A stretch of 64,000 nt of DNA from Flexilinea flocculi. GTDB lineage: Bacteria; Chloroflexota; Anaerolineae; Anaerolineales; Anaerolineaceae. The translations under genes were made by a program, and so were the position numbers. This document shows positions 8,705 through 17,633 of this stretch, piece after piece. The stretch lies in contig NZ_DF968181.1 in the NCBI RefSeq assembly GCF_001192795.1, forward strand, positions 1,602,974 to 1,666,973, read 5' to 3'. The notes below the pieces were generated by a model that made no database searches, was not told the origin of the DNA, and saw only the letters and a program-made list of their open reading frames with translations. Within the stretch, counting starts at the first letter, position 1. Each line of letters begins with the position of its first letter.

Positions 8705-9079
8705 TTAAGATTCAGGAATGGTCGGGATTTCTTCAGCACTGTCGTCCTTTTCCAGCTCATTCTTAAGTCCCTTTAATTGATTTTTTCTTTCTTCCAAAAA
8801 AACCTGTCCACGGCGTGTTACTTCTTCAGCGCGTGATTTTGTAGTATTGGCCAGCGCTTCAAATCGATCTCTTGCGTCCTTAGCTGCCATTTCTGCCTGC
8901 TTATATGCTTCATCCACTGAAAGATTCGCTTTATCTAGAATCTCTTCTTTTTTCTCCTTCAGCGCATTTCTGGTTTCTGCTCCAGATTTCGGAGCATAAA
9001 GAACAGTTGCAATTGCACCCGCAATACCTCCAGCGATAAAACCGATTATAAAAGAACTAAAACTGTCTCGTTCTGCCAT
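8705..9079 (-). CDS. YtxH-like small membrane protein
   Basis: 124 residues. The N-terminus has a glycine-rich membrane helix (FIIGFIAGGIAGAIATVLYAPKSGAETR) with the APKSGxETR signature of the YtxH family, then a charged helical, probably coiled-coil region and an acidic tail. YtxH proteins are linked to general stress in Firmicutes and their molecular role is unclear. It follows a second small membrane protein with 2 bp between the genes, so the two are likely co-translated. Confidence 0.75.
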   Translation of the reverse strand: MAERDSFSSFIIGFIAGGIAGAIATVLYAPKSGAETRNALKEKKEEILDKANLSVDEAYKQAEMAAKDARDRFEALANTTKSRAEEVTRRGQVFLEERKNQLKGLKNELEKDDSAEEIPTIPES

Positions 9080-9081
9080 AT

Positions 9082-9510
9082 TTATCTCCCTTTTTTGTTT
9101 ATTATTCCTGATTTCAGGCTTGATATAATTTTTGTGAATCCGGCAATTTTCGAATTCGTTTGAATTACCGGTTCAACCATATTATCTCCAAGAAATTCAA
9201 CAGTACCTTTGATATGATTGACTGTTTCTTTTGTCGTTTTCAGTATTGGTTTAATTTCATTTTGTATTAAATTTATTAAGATTGAAAATTGAATAATGAG
9301 AATAATCAGAAAAAAACAAATGATTATCGATTCAAAGACAAATAAAATAATCGATAAATCGCGTATTTTTGTGATTGTTTGAACTGATGAGATAGTCAAG
9401 AAATAAACAATTCCAGCTGCAATTAAAAGGAGAAAAATAAATATAGTAAATTTTTTTCCGCTTTTTCCTGTGCTTTTTATTGGCTTAGATGGCAGTTTCT
9501 GGTTTTCCAT
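9082..9510 (-). CDS. Small membrane protein, DUF948-like
   Basis: 142 residues: a basic cytoplasmic start, two hydrophobic helices (FTIFIFLLLIAAGIVYFL and LSIILFVFESIIICFFLIILII) and a helical tail (IKPILKTTKETVNHIKGTVEFLGDNMVEP). A tail of this kind next to YtxH is typical of DUF948-type partners. Family membership is inferred from pattern and context. ATG 9510; the YtxH-like gene starts 2 bp downstream. Confidence 0.55.
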   Translation of the reverse strand: MENQKLPSKPIKSTGKSGKKFTIFIFLLLIAAGIVYFLTISSVQTITKIRDLSIILFVFESIIICFFLIILIIQFSILINLIQNEIKPILKTTKETVNHIKGTVEFLGDNMVEPVIQTNSKIAGFTKIISSLKSGIINKKGR

Positions 9511-9888
9511 GCCTTTTTCTTTTCTATTCTTGTATATTGATATAAGAGATTCGAAATTTCGGGAGAATAATTTATTATTTGCTCCCAGCTGACAAACGCT
9601 AAGAAAACTTTTTTATTTCATAAAAACTTTTCAATAAATCGAATTATTCAATTGACACAAATATTATACCCGAATACATGATGGTTATATTCTTTATGAT
9701 TAAAAGAAAGAGAAATTTTGAGGACAAGAAGACTATATGCAAACTGTTTTTTTGACACACCAACATAGATTTTCCTTAATAATCAAAGCGTGAAGCTTCA
9801 TTTTGAATTACTGACGCATTGCGCAAAAATAAAAGAACGACATATAATCGTTTATATAATTCGAATTTTTGATCAACGAGGGATCATG
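9511..9888. other. Divergent intergenic spacer
   Basis: AT-rich spacer between the minus-strand small membrane proteins and the plus-strand oxidoreductase. Two TTGACA hexamers occur on the plus strand (near 9652 and 9752), but neither has a good -10 at the right distance. A possible decayed palindrome (TTCGAAATTTCGGGAG) is present near 9550. Nothing else is recognisable. Confidence 0.35.
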
Positions 9889-11043
9889 ATGACAAAATTG
9901 AAAGCTGGAATTTCAGGTACTGGTTTTATTGGTCCAGTTCATGTCGAGTGTTTGCGGAGATTGAATATTCCTGTGAAAGGGATCTGTGGATCATCTTCTC
10001 AACGAGCAATAGATTCAGCTCTACGTCTTGAACTTGAAAAAGGATATTCGTCATTTCAGGAAATGTTGGAAGACCCTGAAATCAATGTAGTTCATATCTG
10101 CAGTCCGAATAATGTTCATTATGAACAGGCTAAAGCTGCCATGCTTGCAGGCAAGCATATTGTTTGTGAAAAACCACTTGCCGTTAATTCAAAAGAATCT
10201 GCTGAATTAATTCAAATATCCAGAGAAACAAATAGGATAGCCGCTGTAAATTTCAATTTACGCTTCTATCCGATGAATCATGAAGTCCGATCAATCGTCC
10301 AAGATGAAGCAGAATTTGGAAAGATCTTCACGATTACCGGTTGTTATTTTCAAGACTGGTTATTAAAAGACACGGATTGGTCATGGAGATTGGATCCTAA
10401 AATCAATGGCAGTCTCAGGACCGTAGCGGATATTGCATCCCACTGGATTGATCTTGTCCGGTTTATTACTAAAAAGGATGTTGAATCAGTTTTTGCAGAT
10501 TTCAAGACATTCATCAATAATCGCAAAAAACCAAAAAACTCCGTAGCTGCATTTTCCAACAAGTTACTTATTTCCGATGAATATACTGAAGTCCCCATCG
10601 AAAATGAAGATTTTGCGAGTATCATGCTGCGCATGAAAGATGGTGTTTTCGGACAGGTTAATGTATCTCAGATGTGTTCAGGCAGAAAAAATCGGTTGTT
10701 TTATGAAATTAACGGATCAAAGAAATCAGTTGCGTTTGACCAGGAAAAATGCAATGAGATTTGGATCGGAAATCGTGACAAACCGAATGAAATCTTAATG
10801 AGAGATCCATCGTTAGTTCACCAGGAAGCACGTGAAATAATTTCTTATCCTGGAGGGCACCTGGAAGGATATTCCGATACGATGAAGCAGCATTTTCAAA
10901 AAATATATCGATATATTGAAAATGGGAATTTTAACCTGCCGAAAGATTTTGCATCAATTGAAGATGGGCACTATATTATCAAAGTCAATGAAGCAATTGA
11001 GAAAAGCGCAAAAGAGGGCAGATGGATTGACATCGAATCTTGA
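9889..11043 (+). CDS. Gfo/Idh/MocA-family NAD(P)-dependent oxidoreductase
   Basis: About 384 residues. The N-terminal Rossmann domain has GISGTGFIGPVH, HICSPNNVHYEQAKAAMLAGKHIVCEKPLA (the EKP motif) and a C-terminal alpha/beta domain with DIASHWIDLVRF, carrying the family's catalytic-region His/Asp. Such enzymes oxidise or reduce sugar or inositol hydroxyls; the substrate is unknown. Tandem ATGs lie at 9886 and 9889; GAGGG is 6 bases from the second, so 9889 is preferred. The gene stands alone. Confidence 0.85.
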   Translation: MTKLKAGISGTGFIGPVHVECLRRLNIPVKGICGSSSQRAIDSALRLELEKGYSSFQEMLEDPEINVVHICSPNNVHYEQAKAAMLAGKHIVCEKPLAVNSKESAELIQISRETNRIAAVNFNLRFYPMNHEVRSIVQDEAEFGKIFTITGCYFQDWLLKDTDWSWRLDPKINGSLRTVADIASHWIDLVRFITKKDVESVFADFKTFINNRKKPKNSVAAFSNKLLISDEYTEVPIENEDFASIMLRMKDGVFGQVNVSQMCSGRKNRLFYEINGSKKSVAFDQEKCNEIWIGNRDKPNEILMRDPSLVHQEAREIISYPGGHLEGYSDTMKQHFQKIYRYIENGNFNLPKDFASIEDGHYIIKVNEAIEKSAKEGRWIDIES

Positions 11044-11511
11044 AAAAATCATTAATTCTACTTGCGCAGCAAAAAAAATATTATCTGACGTAATCGAAGC
11101 ATAAGTAAAAAAATATGAGTTGTTAATATGCTTTTACACTTAGTGTAGAAGCATATTAACAAAAGAATCTCTCCAGTGAATCAAAAAATTGAATTGACTT
11201 TCGACTCAATTAAAACCTATTTGAAGTTTTCCTCATCAGATAATCAATTGGAATCCTCCTTTTGTGTCGTAATAAATAAAAACAGGATTCATTTAAACGT
11301 GGAGAGAAAAAATTCAGTTCGAAAACCGATTATTTCACTATAAAACACCTTTGTTATGCCTGTAATCAAATACACTGCGAAAATCTAACCACTTTCAATG
11401 AACAAATTATTCGAATAGCAAGTCAATATTTCGAATTATTGTTACTCGAGAACAATTCTTTTCATCTTTTAATCAGAATCAACTCTATTTTCATTTGTCA
11501 ATAAATTATTG
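11044..11511. other. Intergenic region with an 18-bp hairpin
   Basis: No gene seen. At 11122-11160 a stem of about 18 bp (GTTAATATGCTTTTACACT facing AGTGTAGAAGCATATTAAC) is not followed by a T-run, so it is not a classic terminator. Near 11424-11441, CAATATTTCGAATTATTG matches the right end of the dispersed palindromic element family found elsewhere in the window, but I could not place a clear left end. Confidence 0.45.
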
Positions 11512-11540
11512 TTGTCATCTTTTTTTAACTATAGTAAAAT
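11512..11540 (+). promoter_or_regulatory. Probable promoter of the hydrogenase operon
   Basis: TTGTCA (11512-11517) and TAAAAT (11535-11540) separated by exactly 17 bp. Predicted start near 11547 leaves a leader of about 55 nt before the first gene, whose ATG at 11603 is preceded by GGAGAAGAG. Confidence 0.55.
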
Positions 11541-11602
11541 TCTCCTTAATCACTTGTAAAAATTTTCACATAAAAAATACATTTGAATAAAACGGAGAAG
11601 AG

Positions 11603-12097
11603 ATGAGTACTATAAGTGTAGAAGAAGTAAAGGCGTTTACTTTGGACGTCCTCGAGGATCATGCTTATAAAAAAGCAGAAGTCATAACGATGCTCCAGGA
11701 AGTTCAGGAAAAATACCATTATCTTCCAGAAGTTGCATTGCTTCAACTGGCAGAAGGTCTGAAAGTTACTGCACAGACCATTTATGGTGTTGCGACGTTT
11801 TATGCACAATTTTCATTGGATCCCAAAGGGAAATATCTTGTGCAGATATGCAACGGAACAGCCTGTCATGTCAGGAATTCCATGCTGATTTATGATGCAT
11901 TGGTGAAAAAGTTAAACCTGCAGACTGACAAAAAGACCACGAAAGATGGCCTTTTTACATTGGAAACCGTTGCATGTCTTGGTGCTTGCAGCATCGGACC
12001 AGTGATGGTTATCAACGAGACTGTTTACCCGCATATGGATCCGGAAACTGCCGCGGGTGTCATTGATATGCTTTATAACCGAAAAAATGGTGATTAG
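11603..12097 (+). CDS. hndA: [FeFe] hydrogenase subunit of NuoE type (HydC/HndA-like, 2Fe-2S thioredoxin fold)
   Basis: 164 residues. The C-terminal thioredoxin-like ferredoxin carries four cysteines in the NuoE arrangement (CNGTACHVRNS and CLGACSIGP). The helical N-terminus VQEKYHYLPEVALLQLAEGL...GVATFYAQF is standard for this family. It delivers electrons within a cytoplasmic NAD(H)/ferredoxin-linked hydrogenase with the next two genes. First gene of a tight three-gene operon; the next start follows after 8 bp. Confidence 0.9.
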   Translation: MSTISVEEVKAFTLDVLEDHAYKKAEVITMLQEVQEKYHYLPEVALLQLAEGLKVTAQTIYGVATFYAQFSLDPKGKYLVQICNGTACHVRNSMLIYDALVKKLNLQTDKKTTKDGLFTLETVACLGACSIGPVMVINETVYPHMDPETAAGVIDMLYNRKNGD

Positions 12098-12105
12098 GAG
12101 TCATA

Positions 12106-13992
12106 ATGGAAAGAATCAACTCAATTACAGATTTGGTTCAAGCAAGCGAAAAATATCGGAATGCGCTTAGCCGGCAAACCTTGCGGATTTCAGTTTGTGC
12201 AGATACAGGCTGTATTGCTAACGGATCTTTGAACGTTTATAAAAAATTGGTGGAAGTCGCAGAAAAAGACGGTGGTTTGGTAAATATTCAGTTGCTTTCG
12301 AACGATGAAAATGTTAAAGGGAAAGCGATTGTTAAAACCGGATGCCTTGGATTCTGTACACGAGGCCCAATGGTTCGCGTAGATACGCTGAACCTTGTTT
12401 ATGTGCATGTGAAGGAAGAAGATGCAGAAGAAATTTATTACTCTTCTTTAAAGGGCCAAGTTGTCGAGAGACTCCTTGAAAAAGATCCCGAAACCAATAA
12501 ACCGTATCTCCACATCGAAGAGTCACCATTTTACCGAAAACAAAAAATAAATATATTGGAGCATAGCGGTCACATTGATCCTGCCTCTATTGAAGAATAT
12601 ATCGCTGATAATGGGTTTCGAGCCTTAGCAAAAGTTCTTTCTGGCTTGAGTCCAGAAGATGTCAATCAAATTGTTTCCGAATCAGGATTGCGCGGCAGAG
12701 GTGGTGGTGGCTTCCCAACCGGAACGAAATGGAAATTTGCCAGAACGCAGAACTCTGAAAAGAAATATATGATTTGTAATGGCGACGAGGGAGATCCCGG
12801 AGCGTTCATGAATCGTTCAGTACTGGAAGGCGATTGTTTTCGGGTGATTGAAGGAATGATGATTGCAGGGTACACAATCGGAGCCGATGAAGGAATCTTT
12901 TATGTTCGTGCGGAATATCCTTTAGCTGTAAAACGACTGAAAGCATCTATTAAACAATGCGAAGAAGCCGGATTATTAGGTAAAAACATTATGGGAAGTG
13001 AATTCTCATATTCTCTTTCCGTACGTGAAGGAGCGGGAGCATTCGTATGCGGTGAAGAGACCGCATTAATGGCTTCTATAGAGGGGAAAAGAGGTATTTC
13101 AAGTCCCCGACCTCCATTCCCTGCAGTTTCTGGCTTGTACAAGAAGCCAACAATCATAAACAATGTGGAAACACTGGCAAATATTCCAAAGATCATTCTT
13201 AATGGTCCAGAATGGTTTAAATCTATTGGAACAGAAAAAAGCCCCGGAACAAAAACATTTGCGTTGACCGGGAAAGTTCGAAATACAGGGCTGGTCGAGA
13301 TTCCGATGGGTACAACGCTTCGCGAGATGGTTTTCGATATTGGTGGTGGCATACAAAATCAAAAGAAATTTAAAGCTGTGCAAATCGGCGGTCCATCAGG
13401 TGGCTGCCTGCCCGAATCACAATTGGACAACGCTTTAGATTATGATTCGCTTCAAAAAGTCGGTGCCATGGTCGGCTCAGGTGGTATCGTTGTGATGGAC
13501 GAAGACAATTGTATTGTTGAAGTTGCCCGATATTTTATGACATTTATCCAGGCGGAATCCTGCGGAAAATGTGTTGCATGTCGGGAAGGAACAAAACAGA
13601 TGCTAAACATCATGACAAAAATTGTCGAAGATCGTGCAACGCTGGAAGATCTTGAACTCTTAGAGGAAGTTGCATCCATTGTAAAAGATGCTTCTTTATG
13701 TGCACTGGGAAAAACCGCAGCAAACCCCATCTTGACAACATTGCGATATTTTCGTGATGAGTACATCGCTCACATCGTCGAACATCGATGCCCGGCAGGC
13801 GTGTGTAAAGCTTTCAAACACTATACCATTGTTCCGGAAAAATGTGTCGGATGCGGTGCATGTGCGAAAAAATGCAGATCACAAGCGATTTCCGGAATTA
13901 TTAAAAATCCTTTCCAAATAAACCAGGATCTCTGTATAAAATGCGGCGTTTGTAAAGAAACGTGTCGTTTTGATGCAATTGAAGTGAGGTAA
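12106..13992 (+). CDS. hndC: [FeFe] hydrogenase flavoprotein subunit of NuoF type (HydB/HndC-like)
   Basis: 628 residues. Domain order: N-terminal thioredoxin-like 2Fe-2S domain (CADTGCIANGS...CLGFCTRGP, residues about 30-85), NuoF core with GRGGGGFPTG (NADH site), GDEGDPGAFMNR (FMN site) and ESCGKCVACREGT (4Fe-4S), then a C-terminal pair of 4Fe-4S ferredoxin motifs (CVGCGACAKKC and CIKCGVCKETC). This is the flavin subunit of HydABC/Hnd enzymes. It oxidises or reduces NAD(H) and, in bifurcating enzymes, splits electrons between NAD and ferredoxin. Whether this one bifurcates cannot be decided from sequence by eye. The hydrogenase gene starts 3 bp downstream. Confidence 0.92.
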   Translation: MERINSITDLVQASEKYRNALSRQTLRISVCADTGCIANGSLNVYKKLVEVAEKDGGLVNIQLLSNDENVKGKAIVKTGCLGFCTRGPMVRVDTLNLVYVHVKEEDAEEIYYSSLKGQVVERLLEKDPETNKPYLHIEESPFYRKQKINILEHSGHIDPASIEEYIADNGFRALAKVLSGLSPEDVNQIVSESGLRGRGGGGFPTGTKWKFARTQNSEKKYMICNGDEGDPGAFMNRSVLEGDCFRVIEGMMIAGYTIGADEGIFYVRAEYPLAVKRLKASIKQCEEAGLLGKNIMGSEFSYSLSVREGAGAFVCGEETALMASIEGKRGISSPRPPFPAVSGLYKKPTIINNVETLANIPKIILNGPEWFKSIGTEKSPGTKTFALTGKVRNTGLVEIPMGTTLREMVFDIGGGIQNQKKFKAVQIGGPSGGCLPESQLDNALDYDSLQKVGAMVGSGGIVVMDEDNCIVEVARYFMTFIQAESCGKCVACREGTKQMLNIMTKIVEDRATLEDLELLEEVASIVKDASLCALGKTAANPILTTLRYFRDEYIAHIVEHRCPAGVCKAFKHYTIVPEKCVGCGACAKKCRSQAISGIIKNPFQINQDLCIKCGVCKETCRFDAIEVR

Positions 13993-13995
13993 AAA

Positions 13996-15735
13996 ATGGC
14001 TGGCTATGTAAAAATCAATGATCGAGATGTCAAAATTGAAGGTGAGAAAAACCTTTTGGAGATGATTCAAAAAACAGGAATAGACATGCCTACTTTTTGT
14101 TATCATTCTGAATTGTCGATATATGGAGCATGCCGGCTTTGCGTCGTTGAAACAGATAAGGGACAGATCATCAGTTCCTGTTCGACGCCGCCTGCAAACG
14201 GGATGATAATCAAAACGCATACTCCAAGGTTAATTCAAATCCGTAAAATGATGCTTGAATTACTCCTGGCTAATCATGATCGCGAATGCACAACATGTTC
14301 CAAGAGCGGAAAATGCAAGCTTCAAGAGTTATGCAATAAATTTGGAATCGATACCATCCGATTCGCTGCTGATAAACAAATGCTGCCAATTGATCGGACC
14401 AGCGTCAGTATCACACGGGATGAGAATAAATGTATTTTGTGCGGAGATTGCGTTAGAACTTGTGCAGAAATTCAAGGAATCGGAGCGATTGATTTTGCGA
14501 ATCGGAGCTCCAAAACACGAGTCATGAGTGCCTTCAATCGGGGACTTGCTGAAACGAATTGTATTAATTGCGGACAATGTATAGCAGTGTGCCCGACTGG
14601 AGCCTTAACGAGTCCTTCGAAAGTAAACCTGATTTGGAAGAAGCTGTATGATCCGGAAGTGAAAGTGGTAATGTCCATTGCGCCTGCAGTACGTGTTGCG
14701 ATTGGAGAAGAGTTTGGCGAGAATCCTGGCGTGGTTGAAACAGGCCGATTGGTTGCTGCAATCAAAAAACTGGGTTTTGATCAAGTTTTTGATACTTGCT
14801 ATTCAGCGGACTTAACAACCTGGGAGGAAACAACAGAATTTCTAAAACGGTTTACCAAAAAAGAAAATTTGCCGCATTTTACATCCTGTTGTCCAGCATG
14901 GGTAAAAGCATGTGAAACACTATACCCTGAAAAAATTAAGAATCTCTCAACCTGCAAAAGCCCTCAAGCAATGGATGCATCACTTCTGGTACACCATTAT
15001 GTTGAAGAACAGGGAATTCCCCGTGATAAATTATTTATAGTCTCTGTAATGCCATGCGTTGCCAAAAAATTTGAAGCTGCGCGTTCGGAACTTAGCACAA
15101 ACGGATATCAGGATGTGGATGCAGTCATAACAACCTCTGAGTTGGCAAAAATGATCAAATCTGCGGGAATTGTTTTCAATGAATTACAAGAAGAATCATT
15201 TGATATTCCTTATGGACTTTCAACTGGATCAGCGGTTATCTACGGTATGACAGGTGGTGTTGCGACTGCAGTTGTGCGCGAAGCAACCTATTTATTAACC
15301 GGATTGCGAATCACAGATATCGAAATGTCTCCAGTTGATGGTTTCCCCGGTTTACGCTCTGCGCTGGTTGATTTGCCGGATGGTTCTCAAGTAAAATTAG
15401 CTGTTGTAAGCGGAATGGGTAATGTACGTAGAGTTTTAGAAGCATTGGATTCCAAACAACTTGAATATGATATCGTCGAAATCATGGCATGCCCCGGAGG
15501 TTGTGTGGGGGGAGGCGGACAGCCTTTGCCCAATGAGATGAAGCAGCGCAATAAAAGGATGAATGGCTTGCATGTCGCTGATACACGGCAGCAAATTCGT
15601 ATAGCCCGAGATAATGTACTTGTATGCGAGTTATATGATAAATGGTTAAAAGAACCCAACAGTGAAGTATCTCATCAATACTTGCATACGCATTATCATA
15701 TCAGACCGACAGAAACAGAAATCCCGAATTCTTAA
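13996..15735 (+). CDS. hndD: [FeFe] hydrogenase catalytic subunit (HydA/HndD-like)
   Basis: 579 residues. N-terminal NuoG-like 2Fe-2S domain (CYHSELSIYGACRLCVVE), the His-ligated cluster segment (HDRECTTCSKSGKCKLQELC), two 4Fe-4S motifs (CILCGDCVRTC, CINCGQCIAVCP), then the H-cluster domain with all three signatures: TSCCPAW, MPCVAKKFE and ACPGGCVGGGGQP. All cluster cysteines are present, so it should be active in H2 production or oxidation. Maturases HydEFG are not in this window. It is the last gene of the operon, followed by a hairpin terminator. Confidence 0.94.
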   Translation: MAGYVKINDRDVKIEGEKNLLEMIQKTGIDMPTFCYHSELSIYGACRLCVVETDKGQIISSCSTPPANGMIIKTHTPRLIQIRKMMLELLLANHDRECTTCSKSGKCKLQELCNKFGIDTIRFAADKQMLPIDRTSVSITRDENKCILCGDCVRTCAEIQGIGAIDFANRSSKTRVMSAFNRGLAETNCINCGQCIAVCPTGALTSPSKVNLIWKKLYDPEVKVVMSIAPAVRVAIGEEFGENPGVVETGRLVAAIKKLGFDQVFDTCYSADLTTWEETTEFLKRFTKKENLPHFTSCCPAWVKACETLYPEKIKNLSTCKSPQAMDASLLVHHYVEEQGIPRDKLFIVSVMPCVAKKFEAARSELSTNGYQDVDAVITTSELAKMIKSAGIVFNELQEESFDIPYGLSTGSAVIYGMTGGVATAVVREATYLLTGLRITDIEMSPVDGFPGLRSALVDLPDGSQVKLAVVSGMGNVRRVLEALDSKQLEYDIVEIMACPGGCVGGGGQPLPNEMKQRNKRMNGLHVADTRQQIRIARDNVLVCELYDKWLKEPNSEVSHQYLHTHYHIRPTETEIPNS

Positions 15736-15746
15736 TGTTTTTTTGC

Positions 15747-15784
15747 AACAGGCAGTGAATCGTGTATACCATTCACTGCCTGTT
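15747..15784 (+). terminator. Hairpin terminator of the hydrogenase operon
   Basis: 14-bp perfect stem AACAGGCAGTGAAT/ATTCACTGCCTGTT with a 10-base loop, 11 bp after the stop. The following T-run is weak (AATTATT), so efficiency is uncertain; a T-run precedes the stem on the plus strand. Confidence 0.7.
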
Positions 15785-16021
15785 AATTATTCACGAAATA
15801 TGGTAAATCATAATTGTTGAATTGAAGAAAAAACAACATTTCAAAATGTACGTTAAAAAATAATTATTTTCCTAATACTTATACAATTAACGCAAAACAT
15901 CCAAAAAAATAAAATTTGGAGAGGCTTATTTGAAAATAACGAATACTTCGATTTGCTGAATTCCATAATATCAACAAAACCAGCCACTTAATACGGAAAA
16001 GATAAAAACAATTTTTATTGC
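15785..16021. other. Intergenic spacer with possible decayed palindromic element
   Basis: No gene. TTATTCACGAAATATGG near 15787 and ACTTCGATTTGCTG near 15945 resemble the left and right ends of the dispersed element family, so a decayed copy may span about 15785-15960. The intact copy at 16022 follows directly. Confidence 0.3.
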
Positions 16022-16142
16022 CAGCAATTCGAAATTTGGTTTAACCTTATAAAAAAAGAGGAAGTATGTTGTTTTTATGGTTTTGTGTGGAACTAAGAAG
16101 CCATAAGAATAATAAGAATTCTTTACATACTTCGAATTATTG
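16022..16142. repeat. MITE-like palindromic element, copy A
   Basis: 121-bp element. Left end CAGCAATTCGAAATTTGG; right end ACTTCGAATTATTG is its imperfect inverse. The interior also folds: TATGTTGTTTTTATGG near 16065 pairs imperfectly with CCATAAGAATAATAAG near 16101. Located between the hydrogenase terminator and the FHA gene. Confidence 0.65.
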
Positions 16143-16242
16143 TTTAATTGATGCGAAAAATTAGAATTGTCTGTTATGATATAATAAAATTTTGATGAAT
16201 AAAAAAAAGAAGACCTTGATTGGTATAGAGTCGGGAGTAAAT

Positions 16243-17550
16243 ATGAATAATAAATATCAAATCCGTGTTCATTCCGGTTCATTAAGGGGACAGGCATTTA
16301 TTATTAATAAACCGGAATTTAAAATCGGAAGAGATCCATCCTGTGATATTATCTTAACCGAGAATTCGGTTTCACGAATTCATTTGATTATTTATCATCA
16401 GGATATGAACAATGTCGTTCTTGTGGATAATAATTCAACCAATGGAACGACAGTAAACAACATGCCTGTTACAACTCCTGTGCAGATCACTGAAAATTCT
16501 GTTATCATGCTTGGGGGTGAAGTAGCTTTGGTTCTGGAAAAAGTTCCGGAAATGCAGACACCGTATGCACCATTTCCGCCGCAAAATTATCAATCAAATC
16601 TAAATAATCCATACGCTCAGTCAAATATGATTCCTTCATATCAACCTCCGGTTCCGGAAAATGGAAGCTCAAACATACCCAATGCGAATGACCTTCTGAA
16701 AAATCAGATCGGATCCATAAAATCCAACCCGAATACAAATTTGACAGAAGATATAAATTTAGAAAAAATCCAAAATAATGATATGGAAGACAAAATGAAC
16801 CCAAAATCAGGTGAAAATTCGCAGCCAAATTTTGGCCAGCCGCAGGGTAATAATTCAACCCCAATATATGGACAACAGAACAATATTCCTGATTTCAATA
16901 GGCCATATCCTCAGGCATATCCTGATCAGCCCTATCCATATCAGCAAAATTTCAATCAACAACCTTATCCAGGACAACAGATTCCGCAATATCAACCGAT
17001 GAATCCTGCTTTTGGACAGTCTCAGTTCCCGAATCCGCAAAATTCCAATTATCCAGTTCCCGGTCAGATGAATGCCGACAATTCTCAATTTAATATGCCG
17101 CAAAGCCAATCTTCACAGTATCCGGGCCAACCGTGGAATCAACCTCAAAATCCATATGCAGCGCCTGTGCCATACGGTCAAAATCCGAACGAATTTCCGC
17201 AACAGCCATGGATGGCAAACCAGCCTTATCCGCAATCTGGCTATATGAACAATCCAGTTCAACAAGGTTATGGACAACAAGGAAATGTACCGCAGAATAA
17301 TCCGTATTATGGCGGAGGATATCCAGGTTACCCGCAGAATTATGGTTATCAGACCGGATATCCACAGAATGAAGAAAATCAAGCTGATGAAGAAGCTCAA
17401 AAAAGGAAAAAACTATACATCATTTTAGGAGCTGTTTTGCTTTTCATTATTGCAATAATTGTCTTCATCATCATTATCGATACAAACTACTTGTGGTGTG
17501 ATGTATTCCCATTCTTATGGAGTGCTGAAGCCTGCGCTATTTATCCGTAA
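16243..17550 (+). CDS. FHA-domain protein with Pro/Gln/Asn/Tyr-rich linker and C-terminal membrane anchor
   Basis: About 435 residues. Residues 1-95 are a forkhead-associated phosphothreonine-binding domain (FKIGRDPSCDI, SVSRIHLII, DNNSTNGTTVN). A long, low-complexity linker of about 270 residues rich in P, Q, N, G and Y follows, then a charged KRKK patch, one membrane helix (LYIILGAVLLFIIAIIVFIIII) and a short external tail with two Cys. Topology places the FHA domain in the cytoplasm, where it would bind a protein phosphorylated by a Ser/Thr kinase; none is encoded here. ATG 16243 follows GGGAG; in-frame ATGs at 16192 and 16195 are poorer. Confidence 0.8.
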   Translation: MNNKYQIRVHSGSLRGQAFIINKPEFKIGRDPSCDIILTENSVSRIHLIIYHQDMNNVVLVDNNSTNGTTVNNMPVTTPVQITENSVIMLGGEVALVLEKVPEMQTPYAPFPPQNYQSNLNNPYAQSNMIPSYQPPVPENGSSNIPNANDLLKNQIGSIKSNPNTNLTEDINLEKIQNNDMEDKMNPKSGENSQPNFGQPQGNNSTPIYGQQNNIPDFNRPYPQAYPDQPYPYQQNFNQQPYPGQQIPQYQPMNPAFGQSQFPNPQNSNYPVPGQMNADNSQFNMPQSQSSQYPGQPWNQPQNPYAAPVPYGQNPNEFPQQPWMANQPYPQSGYMNNPVQQGYGQQGNVPQNNPYYGGGYPGYPQNYGYQTGYPQNEENQADEEAQKRKKLYIILGAVLLFIIAIIVFIIIIDTNYLWCDVFPFLWSAEACAIYP

Positions 17551-17567
17551 ACAATAATTGAACAAGC

Positions 17568-17625
17568 TGAAGCTCTCCGATAGGTAAAGAATTGTGTCGG
17601 TCGGGGAGCTTTTTCTATTTTTTTG
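17568..17625 (+). terminator. Intrinsic terminator between FHA and permease genes
   Basis: AAGCTCTCCGA pairs with TCGGGGAGCTT across a loop of about 20 bases, followed by TTTTCTATTTTTTT. It lies in the 80-bp gap between the FHA gene and the next gene. Confidence 0.75.
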
Positions 17626-17633
17626 AAAGTACT

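Noticed and set aside
12900-13383. Long minus-strand frames inside the hydrogenase genes
   Set aside because: Antisense shadows of the NuoF-like gene; no ribosome sites, and the plus strand is clearly coding.
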